Positions 45,927 through 54,913 of a DNA stretch of 64,000 nucleotides are shown in pieces. The notes beneath the pieces were generated by a model. That model did no database searches, was not told where the DNA came from, and saw only the letters and a program-made list of their open reading frames with translations. Within the stretch, counting starts at the first letter, position 1; each line of letters begins with the position of its first letter. Source of the DNA: Polaribacter butkevichii (GTDB lineage Bacteria; Bacteroidota; Bacteroidia; Flavobacteriales; Flavobacteriaceae); assembly GCF_038024105.1 (NCBI RefSeq), contig NZ_CP150661.1:558001-622000 (forward strand). The letters are read 5' to 3'. Both the position numbers and the translations under genes were made by a program.

Positions 45927-47045
45927 ATGAATTTCAAATCTATAATTACATCCTTCAGTTTTACAATAGTGTTTGCCATTTATACTATAAATTCACAAAA
46001 TACAATAGGTGAAACCGAAGTTTTTACAACAACAAATCAAGCAGTTGGTAATATTACATTTACAGATACTGGCGATTTAGTATATAGTCATCATCCTTTT
46101 TTCTCACCAGAAAACAGAGTCATGATCATGGATGCTAAAACAAAAACAAGCAAACCGTTTCCTAATAAAGCGTGGAATACACCAAGAACTACCGACGATA
46201 ATTACTTAAGTAATGTTTTAGGAATTAGAAATGATGAAAACGGAATTGTTTGGATGCTAGATATGGCGCAACGTGATCATGTAACGCCTAAAATAGTGGG
46301 TTGGAACACAAAAACCAATCAGTTAGAACGTATTTATTATTTACCAAAATCGGTAGTACCAAAGCATGCACAACCCAATGATATGGTGGTAGATACTAAA
46401 AACGGTTATTTTATAATTGCAGATGAAGGTATTGGAAATGGGGGAGACGGGACCAATGCAGCGTTTATTATTGTGGATATGAAAACAGGTAAAACGCGCA
46501 GATTATTAGAAGGTACACGCACAACATTACCAGAAAATACGCCAACAGTAATTAACGGTAAACATTTAGCGGTTAATGGTACGGATTTATTAGTCGGAAA
46601 TGACGGAATTACTGCAGATGCTAATTTTGAATACATTTATTATGGTCCGTTAAACGGTACTAAAATTTACAGAATTAAAACGTTAGATTTAGTAAATGAA
46701 GATTTTACGGTAACAGAATTAGATGGCAAAATTGAAACTTATTCCGAAAAACCAAACAATGGAGGAATGAGTATTGATATCGCTGGTAATATTTACTTAA
46801 CAGCATTAGAAACCAATAGTGTAGCGGTAGTTTTAGCAAAAGATAAAAGCGTAAAAACCATGGTAAAAGATGCTAATATGGTTTGGCCAGATGGTGTAAG
46901 CTACAATCATGTAGATGGTTATATGTATGTATCAGCCGCACAAGTAAACAAAGGCGCTGTTTTTAATGATGGCAAAGATTTATCTACAAAACCATTTTAC
47001 ATTTTCAGATTTAAACCAATTACAAAAGGCGTTTCTTTTAGATAA
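45927..47045 (+). CDS. Exported royal-jelly/yellow-family protein (L-dopachrome tautomerase-related, six-bladed beta-propeller)
   Basis: A 372-aa protein with signal peptide (MNFKSIITSFSFTIVFAI...) and the major-royal-jelly-protein fold. It has GNITFTDTGDLVYSHHPFF, NAWNTPRTT-like (here NKAWNTPRTTDDNYLSNVLG), LDMAQRD, GYFIIADEGIGN, YYGPLNGTKIYRI, and MSIDIAGNIYLT. Relatives in bacteria are lactonase-like or of unknown function. A terminator follows. Its 5' region is a near copy of the cupin gene's 5' region. Confidence 0.9.
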   Translation: MNFKSIITSFSFTIVFAIYTINSQNTIGETEVFTTTNQAVGNITFTDTGDLVYSHHPFFSPENRVMIMDAKTKTSKPFPNKAWNTPRTTDDNYLSNVLGIRNDENGIVWMLDMAQRDHVTPKIVGWNTKTNQLERIYYLPKSVVPKHAQPNDMVVDTKNGYFIIADEGIGNGGDGTNAAFIIVDMKTGKTRRLLEGTRTTLPENTPTVINGKHLAVNGTDLLVGNDGITADANFEYIYYGPLNGTKIYRIKTLDLVNEDFTVTELDGKIETYSEKPNNGGMSIDIAGNIYLTALETNSVAVVLAKDKSVKTMVKDANMVWPDGVSYNHVDGYMYVSAAQVNKGAVFNDGKDLSTKPFYIFRFKPITKGVSFR

Positions 47046-47087
47046 TATAAGTCTTGATTAATAACCCCCAATTATTAATAGAAAGCA

Positions 47088-47121
47088 AGAAAAAGCCACA
47101 AATTTAAAGTGGCTTTTTCTA
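47088..47121 (+). terminator. Terminator after the royal-jelly-family gene
   Basis: Stem AGAAAAAGCCAC facing GTGGCTTTTTCT, perfect over 12 bp. Confidence 0.85.
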
Positions 47122-47292
47122 TTTGTAGAATGTTTAATTTTATAAAAATCGAATTATGCCAAGAACTATTGTAGTTAGATTAGTTGTTCTAAAATTATTC
47201 ATAAACCGATTCATTCATAGAAAAACAAACAAAAATGTATACAAAACCAAAATATCCTATTGCGGCAGTTTTTGGTAAAAAATATAGAAACA

Positions 47293-48246
47293 ATGACAAA
47301 TAAAAATATACTCGCACAAGCTCGTGCACTTGCTTTACCTTCTCGTGAAGCCTCGTTAAATCGTGAAGCTTCAGTTTCACAATTTTGGAATAGTAACCGA
47401 GATTTACTCGAAGAGGCATGGGTAGAATGGGAAATTGAAAACAAAGACAACATCCTAATTCCTGATGAAACGCTACTAGATCCACGATTACAAAAGGCCA
47501 TTAAAGATGCTTGGGAAAACCCAGAAAAAGAATCTGCTGTTGCCGATTTATGGGAAGAAATTATTCCAGGTGTTTATGTGGCACAGTTTTTTAACCCTGA
47601 ACGCTTAGCGGATTTTCGTAACTATTTAGAAGCTGTAGTAAATTCACAAATTCCTAAACGAGCACCATACGGAATACAATTGAATCGTTATGGAATTATG
47701 CTTGATCCGCGCTCAGAAGGCTATCTTGCAGCTCCTAATTTTCAGGCATTTTATAACGATATTATGGACCGCTATATGCGTCCGATTGCACGTTTGTTAT
47801 TATGTACTTATGGTTATGACAACCAAACATTTGGTTTTTCTATTCAGTACAATCCAGATAAAGATAAGGATTTACATGCCCATACCGATGCCTCGGCTGC
47901 TACCTTAAATATTAATATGAATTTACCTGATGAAGCATTTACAGGTTCGCAAGTTGATTTCTACGATAAAACCACAGGGAAAACGGTGCAAACTACTTTT
48001 GAAGCAGGGAAAGCAATAATTCACAGAGGTGATGTTGCACATGCTACGCACCCGATTATTAGCGGGCAACGTAGTAATTTGGTTGTGTGGTTATACGGAG
48101 ACCGTATGCAAATTCCAAGAGGAGGAGCAAGTAGCTACGGTAGTGTTGATAACTCAGCATCTAACGTTGTTACATCAGAAAACATTAGTGCTCGTGAGCG
48201 TTGGAGTGTGCCTAAGAGTCCCAAAGATACCTTTGCACCTTTTTAA
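47293..48246 (+). CDS. 2-oxoglutarate/Fe(II)-dependent oxygenase family protein
   Basis: A 317-aa protein with a double-stranded beta-helix. The iron ligands fit HAHTD (HxD) and, ~60 residues later, HRGDVAHAT, with Arg in SGQRSNLVVW for 2-oxoglutarate. Other regions: QLNRYGIML, FGFSIQYNPDKDKDLH, SQVDFYDKTTG. I place the start at ATG 47293 (MTNKNILAQARAL); the frame is open 11 codons further but those use a non-ATG start. Resembles prolyl-4-hydroxylase-like oxygenases of small-molecule or protein targets. Confidence 0.87.
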   Translation: MTNKNILAQARALALPSREASLNREASVSQFWNSNRDLLEEAWVEWEIENKDNILIPDETLLDPRLQKAIKDAWENPEKESAVADLWEEIIPGVYVAQFFNPERLADFRNYLEAVVNSQIPKRAPYGIQLNRYGIMLDPRSEGYLAAPNFQAFYNDIMDRYMRPIARLLLCTYGYDNQTFGFSIQYNPDKDKDLHAHTDASAATLNINMNLPDEAFTGSQVDFYDKTTGKTVQTTFEAGKAIIHRGDVAHATHPIISGQRSNLVVWLYGDRMQIPRGGASSYGSVDNSASNVVTSENISARERWSVPKSPKDTFAPF

Positions 48247-48433
48247 AAAGACTAAAAATCGTTTATCTTACTCTATTTAACTGTGTTATATCTAAGAATA
48301 GTGGCAAAACTAGTATCAGAATTTTATAGTAGGATTCAAAAAAACAAGAAGATGTCACCTTGTGTATCGTTGAGGATAAAAAGACCTTTCGAATGTGCTC
48401 AAGGTGATATCAGAATAAAAAAAATAAAATAGT

Positions 48434-49246
48434 ATGAGTAAAACAATAATAGTAACAGGAAGTACAGACGGTATTGGAAAGTTAACCGCTTTCAACTTGG
48501 CAGAAAAAGGACATATGGTTTATGTACACGGAAGAAATGAAGCAAAAGTAGACGCGGTTGTTTCAGAAATAAAAACAACAACAAACAATCAGAGCATTCA
48601 TGGTTTGGTAGCAGATTTTTCGGATTTAGAAGCTGTTTCAAAATTAGCAGCACAGATTAAAAAGGACATTCCTAAAATAGATATACTAATCAATAATGCA
48701 GGAATTTTTAAAACGAAAGAGGTTCAGAATAAAAACGGATTAGACATTAGAATAGTGGTAAATTACTTAGCACCTTATGTGTTAACGAATGCCATATTAG
48801 AAAACATAAAACAATCCGAAGCACCCAGAATTATCAATTTAAGTTCTGCGGCACAAGCACCAGTTTCTGAAGCTGTTTTAATAGGGAAGGAGCAAGATTC
48901 AGCAAATAGCACCTATGCACAAAGTAAATTAGCATTAACCATGTGGAGCTTTCATTTAGCGAAACAAGAGCCTAAAATTACGGTTATAGCAGTTAATCCT
49001 GGTTCATTATTAAACACGAAGATGGCTAATGAAGCTTATGGACAACATTGGTCTCCTGCAGAAAAAGGAGTGGATATCTTATTAGATTTAGCATTGTCTG
49101 ATGACTATAAAAATGATTCAGGTAAGTATTTTGATAATGATAAAGGGGATCCAAAAGGTTATTTTGCACCAGCGCATCCAGACGCTTATGATACACGAAA
49201 AAGACAACATTTATTACAAATAACAGATGCACTAATTGGTGTATAA
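48434..49246 (+). CDS. Short-chain dehydrogenase/reductase
   Basis: A 270-aa SDR with VTGSTDGIGKLTA (cofactor), HGLVADFSD, INNAGIF, NLSSAAQ and YAQSK (catalytic). Its C-terminus (YFDNDKGDPKGYFAPAHPDA) resembles retinol-dehydrogenase-like or WW-oxidoreductase-like SDRs. It is the last gene of the accessory redox cluster, which ends at the tRNA genes. Confidence 0.92.
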   Translation: MSKTIIVTGSTDGIGKLTAFNLAEKGHMVYVHGRNEAKVDAVVSEIKTTTNNQSIHGLVADFSDLEAVSKLAAQIKKDIPKIDILINNAGIFKTKEVQNKNGLDIRIVVNYLAPYVLTNAILENIKQSEAPRIINLSSAAQAPVSEAVLIGKEQDSANSTYAQSKLALTMWSFHLAKQEPKITVIAVNPGSLLNTKMANEAYGQHWSPAEKGVDILLDLALSDDYKNDSGKYFDNDKGDPKGYFAPAHPDAYDTRKRQHLLQITDALIGV

Positions 49247-49385
49247 GGTTTTACGAGTTTTTAGTAAAATATGTTTTTTTACAATTTTCATTAAAATTAC
49301 TGAAAATCAAGTGTTTGAAAAACAACCAACTTCTACCCAATATACAGTCTAAACAAAAAGTTGAAAAAAAATATAATTTTTTAAG

Positions 49386-49412
49386 TTGATTTATTAAAAC
49401 TTTGTATATTCG
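49386..49412 (+). promoter_or_regulatory. Promoter of the tRNA genes
   Basis: TTG (49386-49388) then TATATTCG (49405-49412), one mismatch from TAnnTTTG, 40 bases before tRNA-Thr. Confidence 0.45.
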
Positions 49413-49452
49413 CAAGCCATTAGAAATAATGGGTTGTTTTTTACAACAAAAA

Positions 49453-49526
49453 GCCGATGTAGCTCAGCTGGCTAGAGCAGCTGATTTGTAATCAGCAGGT
49501 CGTGGGTTCGAGTCCCTCCATCGGCT
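49453..49526 (+). tRNA. tRNA-Thr (anticodon TGT)
   Basis: A 74-nt cloverleaf with acceptor stem GCCGATG/CATCGGC, D arm AGCTCAGCTGGCTAGAGC, anticodon stem-loop GCTGA-TTTGTAA-TCAGC and T loop TTCGAGT. Discriminator T. CCA is not encoded. Confidence 0.97.
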
Positions 49527-49583
49527 CTAAAAAACAACAAATTACGAAAGTAATTTAGAGGTTCATTAAAATAGTAAATTACA

Positions 49584-49665
49584 GGGGAGATACTCAAGCG
49601 GCCAACGAGGACGGACTGTAACTCCGTTGACTACGTCTTCGCAGGTTCGAATCCTGCTCTCCCCA
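49584..49665 (+). tRNA. tRNA-Tyr (anticodon GTA), copy 1
   Basis: An 82-nt class II tRNA with acceptor stem GGGGAGA/TCTCCCC, anticodon loop ACTGTAACT with GTA, a long variable arm (TTGACTACGTCTTC region) and T arm GCAGGTTCGAATCCTGC. Discriminator A. Confidence 0.97.
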
Positions 49666-49797
49666 CAATTTACTCTTTAATGATATTGTTTATAAGTACT
49701 TCTAAATTAATATTTGTAATATATAAAGCCTACCATCGGTTTTAAAAATAATAAATTACGCCAGTAATTTAGAAGTTCATTAAAATAGTAAATTACA

Positions 49798-49879
49798 GGG
49801 GAGATACTCAAGCGGCCAACGAGGACGGACTGTAACTCCGTTGACTACGTCTTCGCAGGTTCGAATCCTGCTCTCCCCA
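49798..49879 (+). tRNA. tRNA-Tyr (anticodon GTA), copy 2
   Basis: Identical to copy 1 over all 82 bases and located 214 bases downstream. Confidence 0.97.
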
Positions 49880-50409
49880 CAATTTACCTATTTAATGAAA
49901 TTAGAAACTAAATGCGTTACTTTACATTTAATTTTCAATCATCTTACACGACGTATTTTATTGTCTTCAAAACTTATTTTTAATAAAAAAAATAGCTAAT
50001 TACCAGTTTTTAGACCTCTAAAAATGGAAATAAATTTTTATTTTTTTATTGCCAACCATTTTAGCTATTATATACTAGACTAATAATAGCTGTCTTTTTA
50101 AACAAGAAAATAATCTAGAGAGTTTCGAGTTTTTTTATAGTATTTGTAGATACAGTAATATTATCTTTTTTTGTTTAATAAATTTAACTAATTAGCTGTT
50201 TAATAGGTTTTTAAAATTGTTTAAATAAAGTTTTCATATATATATCAAAATTAAAAAAGTAAAATCATAAGCTCTATTTGAAATTAATTATTTTTGTAAA
50301 ATACTGGTCTAAAAAATTAAAAACTATTTTTTACAAATAACCTAACTACAGTCCAAACTTAAAAATAGTAAAAACCAGACTAATAACTATCAACTAACTT
50401 TAACTTATT
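49880..50409. other. AT-rich gene-free region upstream of the PL14-like gene
   Basis: 530 bases of A/T-rich sequence with poly-T tracts and no open frame. It begins at the tRNA-Tyr end, a typical junction for acquired DNA, but I find no integrase gene or third partial tRNA copy. Confidence 0.4.
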
Positions 50410-52257
50410 ATGAAAGAAAAAATTTCAATTGCGGTAATAACCTTTGGTTTGTTACTATTTACAGTAACAAATGCAAACGCTCAAACAGTAGATGTATACC
50501 AAAATAATTTAAATGATTTAACTACAGGTCTATATAACCAAGATCAAATAAAAGAGGCCTTAGCGGTTTCTTTCTGCAAAGGTGCAGATGAAGGTCGTGT
50601 GTCTATAGTTAGCTTAGAAAATCAAGGCAATTCTTTAAAGGTGAACTATCCAAAAGGAAAAGTAAAAACAGGAGAAAGCGGTATACATACGAAAGTATAT
50701 TTTAATGATGGTAAGGAGCATGACGAATTATATTTTAGTTATAAGATTTATTTTCCATCAGATTTTGAATTTAGAGCGGGCGGAAAACTACCAGGTTTAT
50801 CTTATCAAACTAGAGAAAAAAACATGTCCTTACGTTTAATGTGGCGTAATAATGGGCTTATAGAAACTTATGTTCATTATAATACAAAACCAACCAGACC
50901 AGGATACAAAGCATCTATTAATTGGAGCTTATTAGACCCTATTATAGAGCCTAATAATGAGCCGCAAGAAGATCAAGTTAAGTTTACTAAGGGTACTTGG
51001 CAACATGTAGAAATGTATTACAAACTGAATACACCAGGTAAAAAAGATGGTATAATGAAAGGTTGGTTAAATGGTAAATTAGCCTTAAACATTACAAATG
51101 CCGAAGATTACAGACAAGTTGGCGAAGAAGATATCCATATAAATTCATTCTATTTGTCTTCCTTTTTTGGAGGCTCTGATGAAACTTTTCAACCTACTAA
51201 AGATGTCTATGCTTATTTTGATGATTTTAAAGTAGCTACAACTAGAATAGGTATGCCTTCGGATACAGAAAATAACAATCAATCTCCAACGGTTTCAATA
51301 ACTTCTCCAACTAGTACCACTCCAGTAAATGCGGGTAGTAATTTACAAATTAGTGCTTTAGCAAATGATGCTGATGGTGTTATTAGTAAGGTAGAATTTT
51401 ATAATGGGGCTGCTAAATTAGGAGAAGATAGCTCGTTCCCTTTTAAATATACTTTATCAAATATAGCTGCAGGAACTTATACTTTTAATGTTGTAGCTAT
51501 AGATGATAAAGGAGCATCAACAAAATCATCAACAGTGCAAGTTACAGTAGATAGTGATGGTAATGCTACTTCAGATTGTAAATTTAACACGCCAAGGGTA
51601 AATGCTTTACCAGCTTATGATAACATTACATTTAATACTATTTATGTTTTAGGTTCAGGAGGTCCAGATTCATCAAACATAAAAAAAATTAGAATTAAAT
51701 GGATTCCTGGTGCAAACGGACTTTATGTTTTTTCTATGAATACAAATAACGGACAACCTTCATCTTATATTGATCTAAGAAATGTAAGTACGGCAAATTT
51801 TAATAATGCTCAACCAGATATTACCATTTCAGGTTCTGGTGTAGCAAGACTTGATGATAATTACTGGGTTACAGAAGATGCAGGTAATTTAGTACTGGTT
51901 TCTAAATCTGGTACGCATACAATTTACTGTAGTAATAGTAATATAGCACCAAGTTGTAGCGCTTTAAATAAAGAAGCTACATTTTCTAAAAGTACTCTGG
52001 AAGAAACTAGTGCAGCAGAAGTTAAAATATATCCAAATCCAGTTGAAGATGGAATTTTACACCTTACAAATATTAGTGCAGATGTATCCAATATTTTAAT
52101 TTATGATATTTTAGGAAATTTAGTAAAAACTTTATCACCTAGTAGTAGGCCTAAGAAAACATACAAACTTTATATAAGTAATCTTAAAAATGGAACTTAC
52201 ATTTTAGTTATAGAATCTAAGTCTAATAGAATAACTAAACGAATCATTAAAATATAA
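50410..52257 (+). CDS. Secreted PL14-like polysaccharide lyase with type IX secretion tail
   Basis: A 615-aa multidomain protein. It has a signal peptide (ISIAVITFGLLLFTVTNANA). The lyase-like jelly roll (~40-275) matches polysaccharide lyase family 14 (DELYFSYKIYFPSDFEF, GGKLPGLS, TWQHVEMYYKLNTPGKKDG, FFGGSDE). An Ig-like/Big_9 domain (~287-380; SPTVSITSPTSTTPVNAG), a third beta domain (~388-515), and a type A sorting tail (~540-615; VKIYPNPVEDG...GTYILVIES) follow. Alginate or a related uronate polymer is the likely substrate. It is a lone gene with no SusCD pair nearby. Confidence 0.87.
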   Translation: MKEKISIAVITFGLLLFTVTNANAQTVDVYQNNLNDLTTGLYNQDQIKEALAVSFCKGADEGRVSIVSLENQGNSLKVNYPKGKVKTGESGIHTKVYFNDGKEHDELYFSYKIYFPSDFEFRAGGKLPGLSYQTREKNMSLRLMWRNNGLIETYVHYNTKPTRPGYKASINWSLLDPIIEPNNEPQEDQVKFTKGTWQHVEMYYKLNTPGKKDGIMKGWLNGKLALNITNAEDYRQVGEEDIHINSFYLSSFFGGSDETFQPTKDVYAYFDDFKVATTRIGMPSDTENNNQSPTVSITSPTSTTPVNAGSNLQISALANDADGVISKVEFYNGAAKLGEDSSFPFKYTLSNIAAGTYTFNVVAIDDKGASTKSSTVQVTVDSDGNATSDCKFNTPRVNALPAYDNITFNTIYVLGSGGPDSSNIKKIRIKWIPGANGLYVFSMNTNNGQPSSYIDLRNVSTANFNNAQPDITISGSGVARLDDNYWVTEDAGNLVLVSKSGTHTIYCSNSNIAPSCSALNKEATFSKSTLEETSAAEVKIYPNPVEDGILHLTNISADVSNILIYDILGNLVKTLSPSSRPKKTYKLYISNLKNGTYILVIESKSNRITKRIIKI

Positions 52258-52336
52258 TTTTTTAATTAAAAAGTGGTTAGGACCTTTAATAAAATTAAAA
52301 AATAGTTTTTATTAATTTACAAGTATTATTTATAAA

Positions 52337-52382
52337 TAGGAGTCTGTTATATACTATTGTTCAGTATAAGCAGACTCCTTAT
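52337..52382 (+). terminator. Likely terminator of the lyase gene
   Basis: Outer stem AGGAGTCTG facing CAGACTCCT, with an inner ACT/AGT pairing across the loop and a short T tract after it. Confidence 0.65.
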
Positions 52383-52598
52383 TAGTTAATATATAAATAC
52401 CAAAATTATTATTTTTACACCTCTAAAAAAGGAATCAAATTTTATCTTGTTTGTTGTTTGATTTTTTCTAATTTTAAACAAAAAATAAATTGCTTGTTTA
52501 TAAAACTAATTTATAGACGTTACTAAAAAGCAGTTAGAAAATTACAAAAAAGGAGTAATGCAACAATTGTTTAGTCAGAAATTGCGTTTTAACCAGAC

Positions 52599-52632
52599 GT
52601 CATTGCGAGGACAAAGGACGAAGCAATCTCAC
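52599..52632 (+). repeat. CATTGCGA-type interspersed repeat
   Basis: Contains GTCATTGCGAGG and GACGAAGCAATCTCAC, the same unit found four more times at 54.5-54.9 kb. It directly abuts the hsdS fragment. Confidence 0.75.
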
Positions 52633-52670
52633 AAAATGAAACGGATTTTCCTGATTGAGAAGAGAAGAAG

Positions 52671-53155
52671 TTGGAAAGAATAGCAACAAAAAAATCATCA
52701 AATATTTCTGCAAATGCGATAGAAGAAAATTTTGGAGATTATAAATTATATGGAGTTTCTGGCTATATAAAAAGGGTAGATTTTTATAGAGAAAAGGACC
52801 AATTTATATCAATAGTAAAAGATAGAGCTGGAGTTGGAAGAACTTTATTGTGCGAATCAAAGTCTTCTGTTTTAGGTGTTTTAGACGAAATTAAGCCAAA
52901 AATAAAAGTTAATTTATATTTTTTATACTCTGTTTTAAATAATATCAATTTTAAAAAATATTCAATTGGAAGCAATATTCCACATATTTATTTTAAGGAT
53001 TATTCAAAAGAAAAAATAAAAATTTCATCCCTAAAAGAACAACAAAAAACAGCTAATTATTTAAGTACTATTTATACAAAAACAGAAAACGTACAAACCA
53101 CAAATAGAAAAAACACAAGGGTTTAAAAGGATTGTTGCAGCAGATGTTTGTTTAA
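52671..53155 (+). pseudogene. hsdS: hsdS relic: C-terminal target-recognition half of a type I specificity subunit
   Basis: The frame encodes half of HsdS: NFGDYKLYGVSGYIKRVDFY, FISIVKDRAGVGRTLLCESK, IGSNIPHIYFKDYSKEKIKI, and LKEQQKTANYLS. It has no ATG start and lacks the first recognition domain. Near 53096 an extra base switches the expected VQTQIEKTQGFKK... out of frame. About 30 bases later a further small deletion precedes the family's usual C-terminal LLQQMFV (readable up to 53155). At least two frameshifts plus a missing 5' half make this a dead gene. Confidence 0.85.
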
Positions 53156-53233
53156 AAAAAACACTTAATTGTAGGTATAAAATAAGAAAAGTAAAAGAAT
53201 ATCTTTATAGCTAACCAAAAAAACCTACTTAAA

Positions 53234-54535
53234 ATGAAAAAGAATAATTATTTGTTATTAATACTAACATTAATAACCTGTTTAGTAATTAGTTTCAACA
53301 CAAAAGCGCAGGTATATGAGCAATATACAAGTCCTGTAAAACAATATAATTTAGATAGAATTTTTGATAAGGACACTCTACTATTTAATGATAAAATGTT
53401 AAATCTTTTATTTGCAGATAAAGTAGGCACTTCTTTTGGTGGTTCAAACGATCTTTCACTACAAAAGTATTTCTTTGGTTTAGATAATGATGATAAATCT
53501 ATTACTTTAGGTTTTAATATAGATTCTAGAAAAGGAGAAAAATTAGACAAGTTAAAATGGATTTTCTCTGGTGCCTTAAAATTTAAAGCAACAAATAAAT
53601 TTGCTACTATTTTTGATGGAGAAGGTAAGTTTTTAAATGATAATATTGGAGCAACTTACAAGGTTACCTTAATAGGTAATGGTACTATAGATTTTACATC
53701 TAGCAGTAAAAAGAAACGACGAGAAGCGATTGAGAATAATAGAAAAAAACTTTTTGACACCTATAATAAAGCAGCTGTAAAAAATAATAAAGAAAAACTA
53801 AATAATTTTAAAAAAGAACATAAAGAAAGTAGAAAGTTTGATGATGATTTAGAATGTTATGATAAAGTTTTAAAAGAAAAACATAATACTGATTATGAAG
53901 AACTAGCACAAAAAGAAATAGACTATTTAGAAGAAAACAAAATGTATAATTTTATTTCTAACAGATGGGTTTCTTTAGAAGTTTTTACACCCTTTGGAGG
54001 ATTAACTTATAACATTACTCCAGATGAAAATACTATATATCAAGAAAACAGATTTTATAATATTAATGCATCTCTTTCTGGTAATTATATGAGAGCTTAT
54101 TCTAGCGGAAAAAGTATTTTTTTTAAAGCCATTGTTAATGTTAAAAATAACAATACAATAATGGTAAATAATTTATCAGCAAAAAAGTTTCAAACTTCAA
54201 CTGCTGCAACAAACAATAATTTAATAATTACAACAGAAGATGTTTATGTAACAAGTTATGATGAGTTTATTACTACTTCTTTAATTTTGGAACCAGCTTT
54301 TTTCTTTATCACTTCAAAATTTGGTGATTTTGGTTTTAGTCCTGCTGTAGAATTTAATTTTGGTAAATACAAAAGAACAAACTGGAAAGTTGGATTACCA
54401 ATTAGTTTAAAAGACAATGAAGGTAAACCAACTATAAATTTTGAATTTCAATATAAAAATATTGGTACATTTGATAAAAGTGTAAATGTTTTTGGTATAA
54501 GTACCAACTTCTTGTTTGGAAATTTGATAAATTAA
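53234..54535 (+). CDS. Exported protein of unknown function
   Basis: A 433-aa protein with signal peptide (YLLLILTLITCLVISFNTKA). There are beta-rich segments at both ends. A charged helical insert (~155-235; KKKRREAIENNRKKLFDTYN, KKEHKESRKFDDDLECYDK) probably forms a coiled hairpin. The last ~100 residues (LEPAFFFITSKFGDFGFSPA, VEFNFGKYKRTNWKVGLP, ending FGISTNFLFGNLIN) look like outer-membrane beta strands. No family recognised. It sits between two restriction-system relics and may be a passenger gene. Confidence 0.7.
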   Translation: MKKNNYLLLILTLITCLVISFNTKAQVYEQYTSPVKQYNLDRIFDKDTLLFNDKMLNLLFADKVGTSFGGSNDLSLQKYFFGLDNDDKSITLGFNIDSRKGEKLDKLKWIFSGALKFKATNKFATIFDGEGKFLNDNIGATYKVTLIGNGTIDFTSSSKKKRREAIENNRKKLFDTYNKAAVKNNKEKLNNFKKEHKESRKFDDDLECYDKVLKEKHNTDYEELAQKEIDYLEENKMYNFISNRWVSLEVFTPFGGLTYNITPDENTIYQENRFYNINASLSGNYMRAYSSGKSIFFKAIVNVKNNNTIMVNNLSAKKFQTSTAATNNNLIITTEDVYVTSYDEFITTSLILEPAFFFITSKFGDFGFSPAVEFNFGKYKRTNWKVGLPISLKDNEGKPTINFEFQYKNIGTFDKSVNVFGISTNFLFGNLIN

Positions 54536-54913
54536 AAATTTAAGTAAGAAAACAAACAGATTGCTTGAGTTTGCTTCGTTCCTCGCAATGACTTGTTTTA
54601 ATGGAAGAGTGAGAACATAAGAGTGTCATTGCGAAGTATGAAGCATTCCCACAAAAGAGTGAGAACGCAAGAGTAAAATAATAGTAATTAAGTTAAAATA
54701 AAACGTAGGAAACCCAGCAAACAGTTTGCTTCGTGCCTCGCAATGACGAATTATTATAAAGCCAGGATTCATTTACATACTAACTAACAAAAACAACACC
54801 ATATTATATATTGGTGTTACATCCAATTTAGTTGAGAACACAAGAGTGTCATTGCGAAGAATGAAGCAATCGCACACAAGAGTGAGAACATAAGAAAGAG
54901 AACCTAAGAATAG
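54536..54913. other. Repeat-rich gene-free region before the hsdR relic
   Basis: Filled with CATTGCGA-type repeats in both orientations and short GAGAACATAAGAG-like motifs. No coding content. Confidence 0.6.
54559..54900. repeat. Cluster of CATTGCGA-type repeats in alternating orientation
   Basis: Four copies: 54559-54592 (minus; TGCTTCGTTCCTCGCAATGAC), 54625-54660 (plus; GTCATTGCGAAGTATGAAGC), 54727-54747 (minus) and 54848-54880 (plus). Between them AGAGTGAGAACATAAGAG-like words recur. Opposing copies can pair into hairpins. Confidence 0.8.

Larger units (their letters stand above)
49534..49879 (+). repeat. Direct duplication carrying the two tRNA-Tyr genes
   Basis: The duplicated unit begins about 50 bases before each tRNA-Tyr. 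Copy 1 has AAATTACGAAAGTAATTTAG then GTTCATTAAAATAGTAAATT; copy 2 has AAATTACGCCAGTAATTTAG and the same continuation. It ends shortly after each gene at CACAATTTAC. The offset is 214 bases, so ~80 bases between the units are unique. Confidence 0.85.
52258..52670. other. Gene-free region after the lyase gene
   Basis: It contains a terminator hairpin (52337-52382), AT-rich filler, and one CATTGCGA-type repeat at 52599-52632 just before the hsdS relic. Confidence 0.5.

Noticed and set aside
47195..47501. Minus-strand open frames antisense to the 2OG oxygenase
   Set aside because: They are shadows of the plus-strand gene with no protein-like features.
54559..54900. CRISPR-like repeats
   Set aside because: Copies alternate in orientation, are diverged and unevenly spaced, so this is an interspersed repeat.
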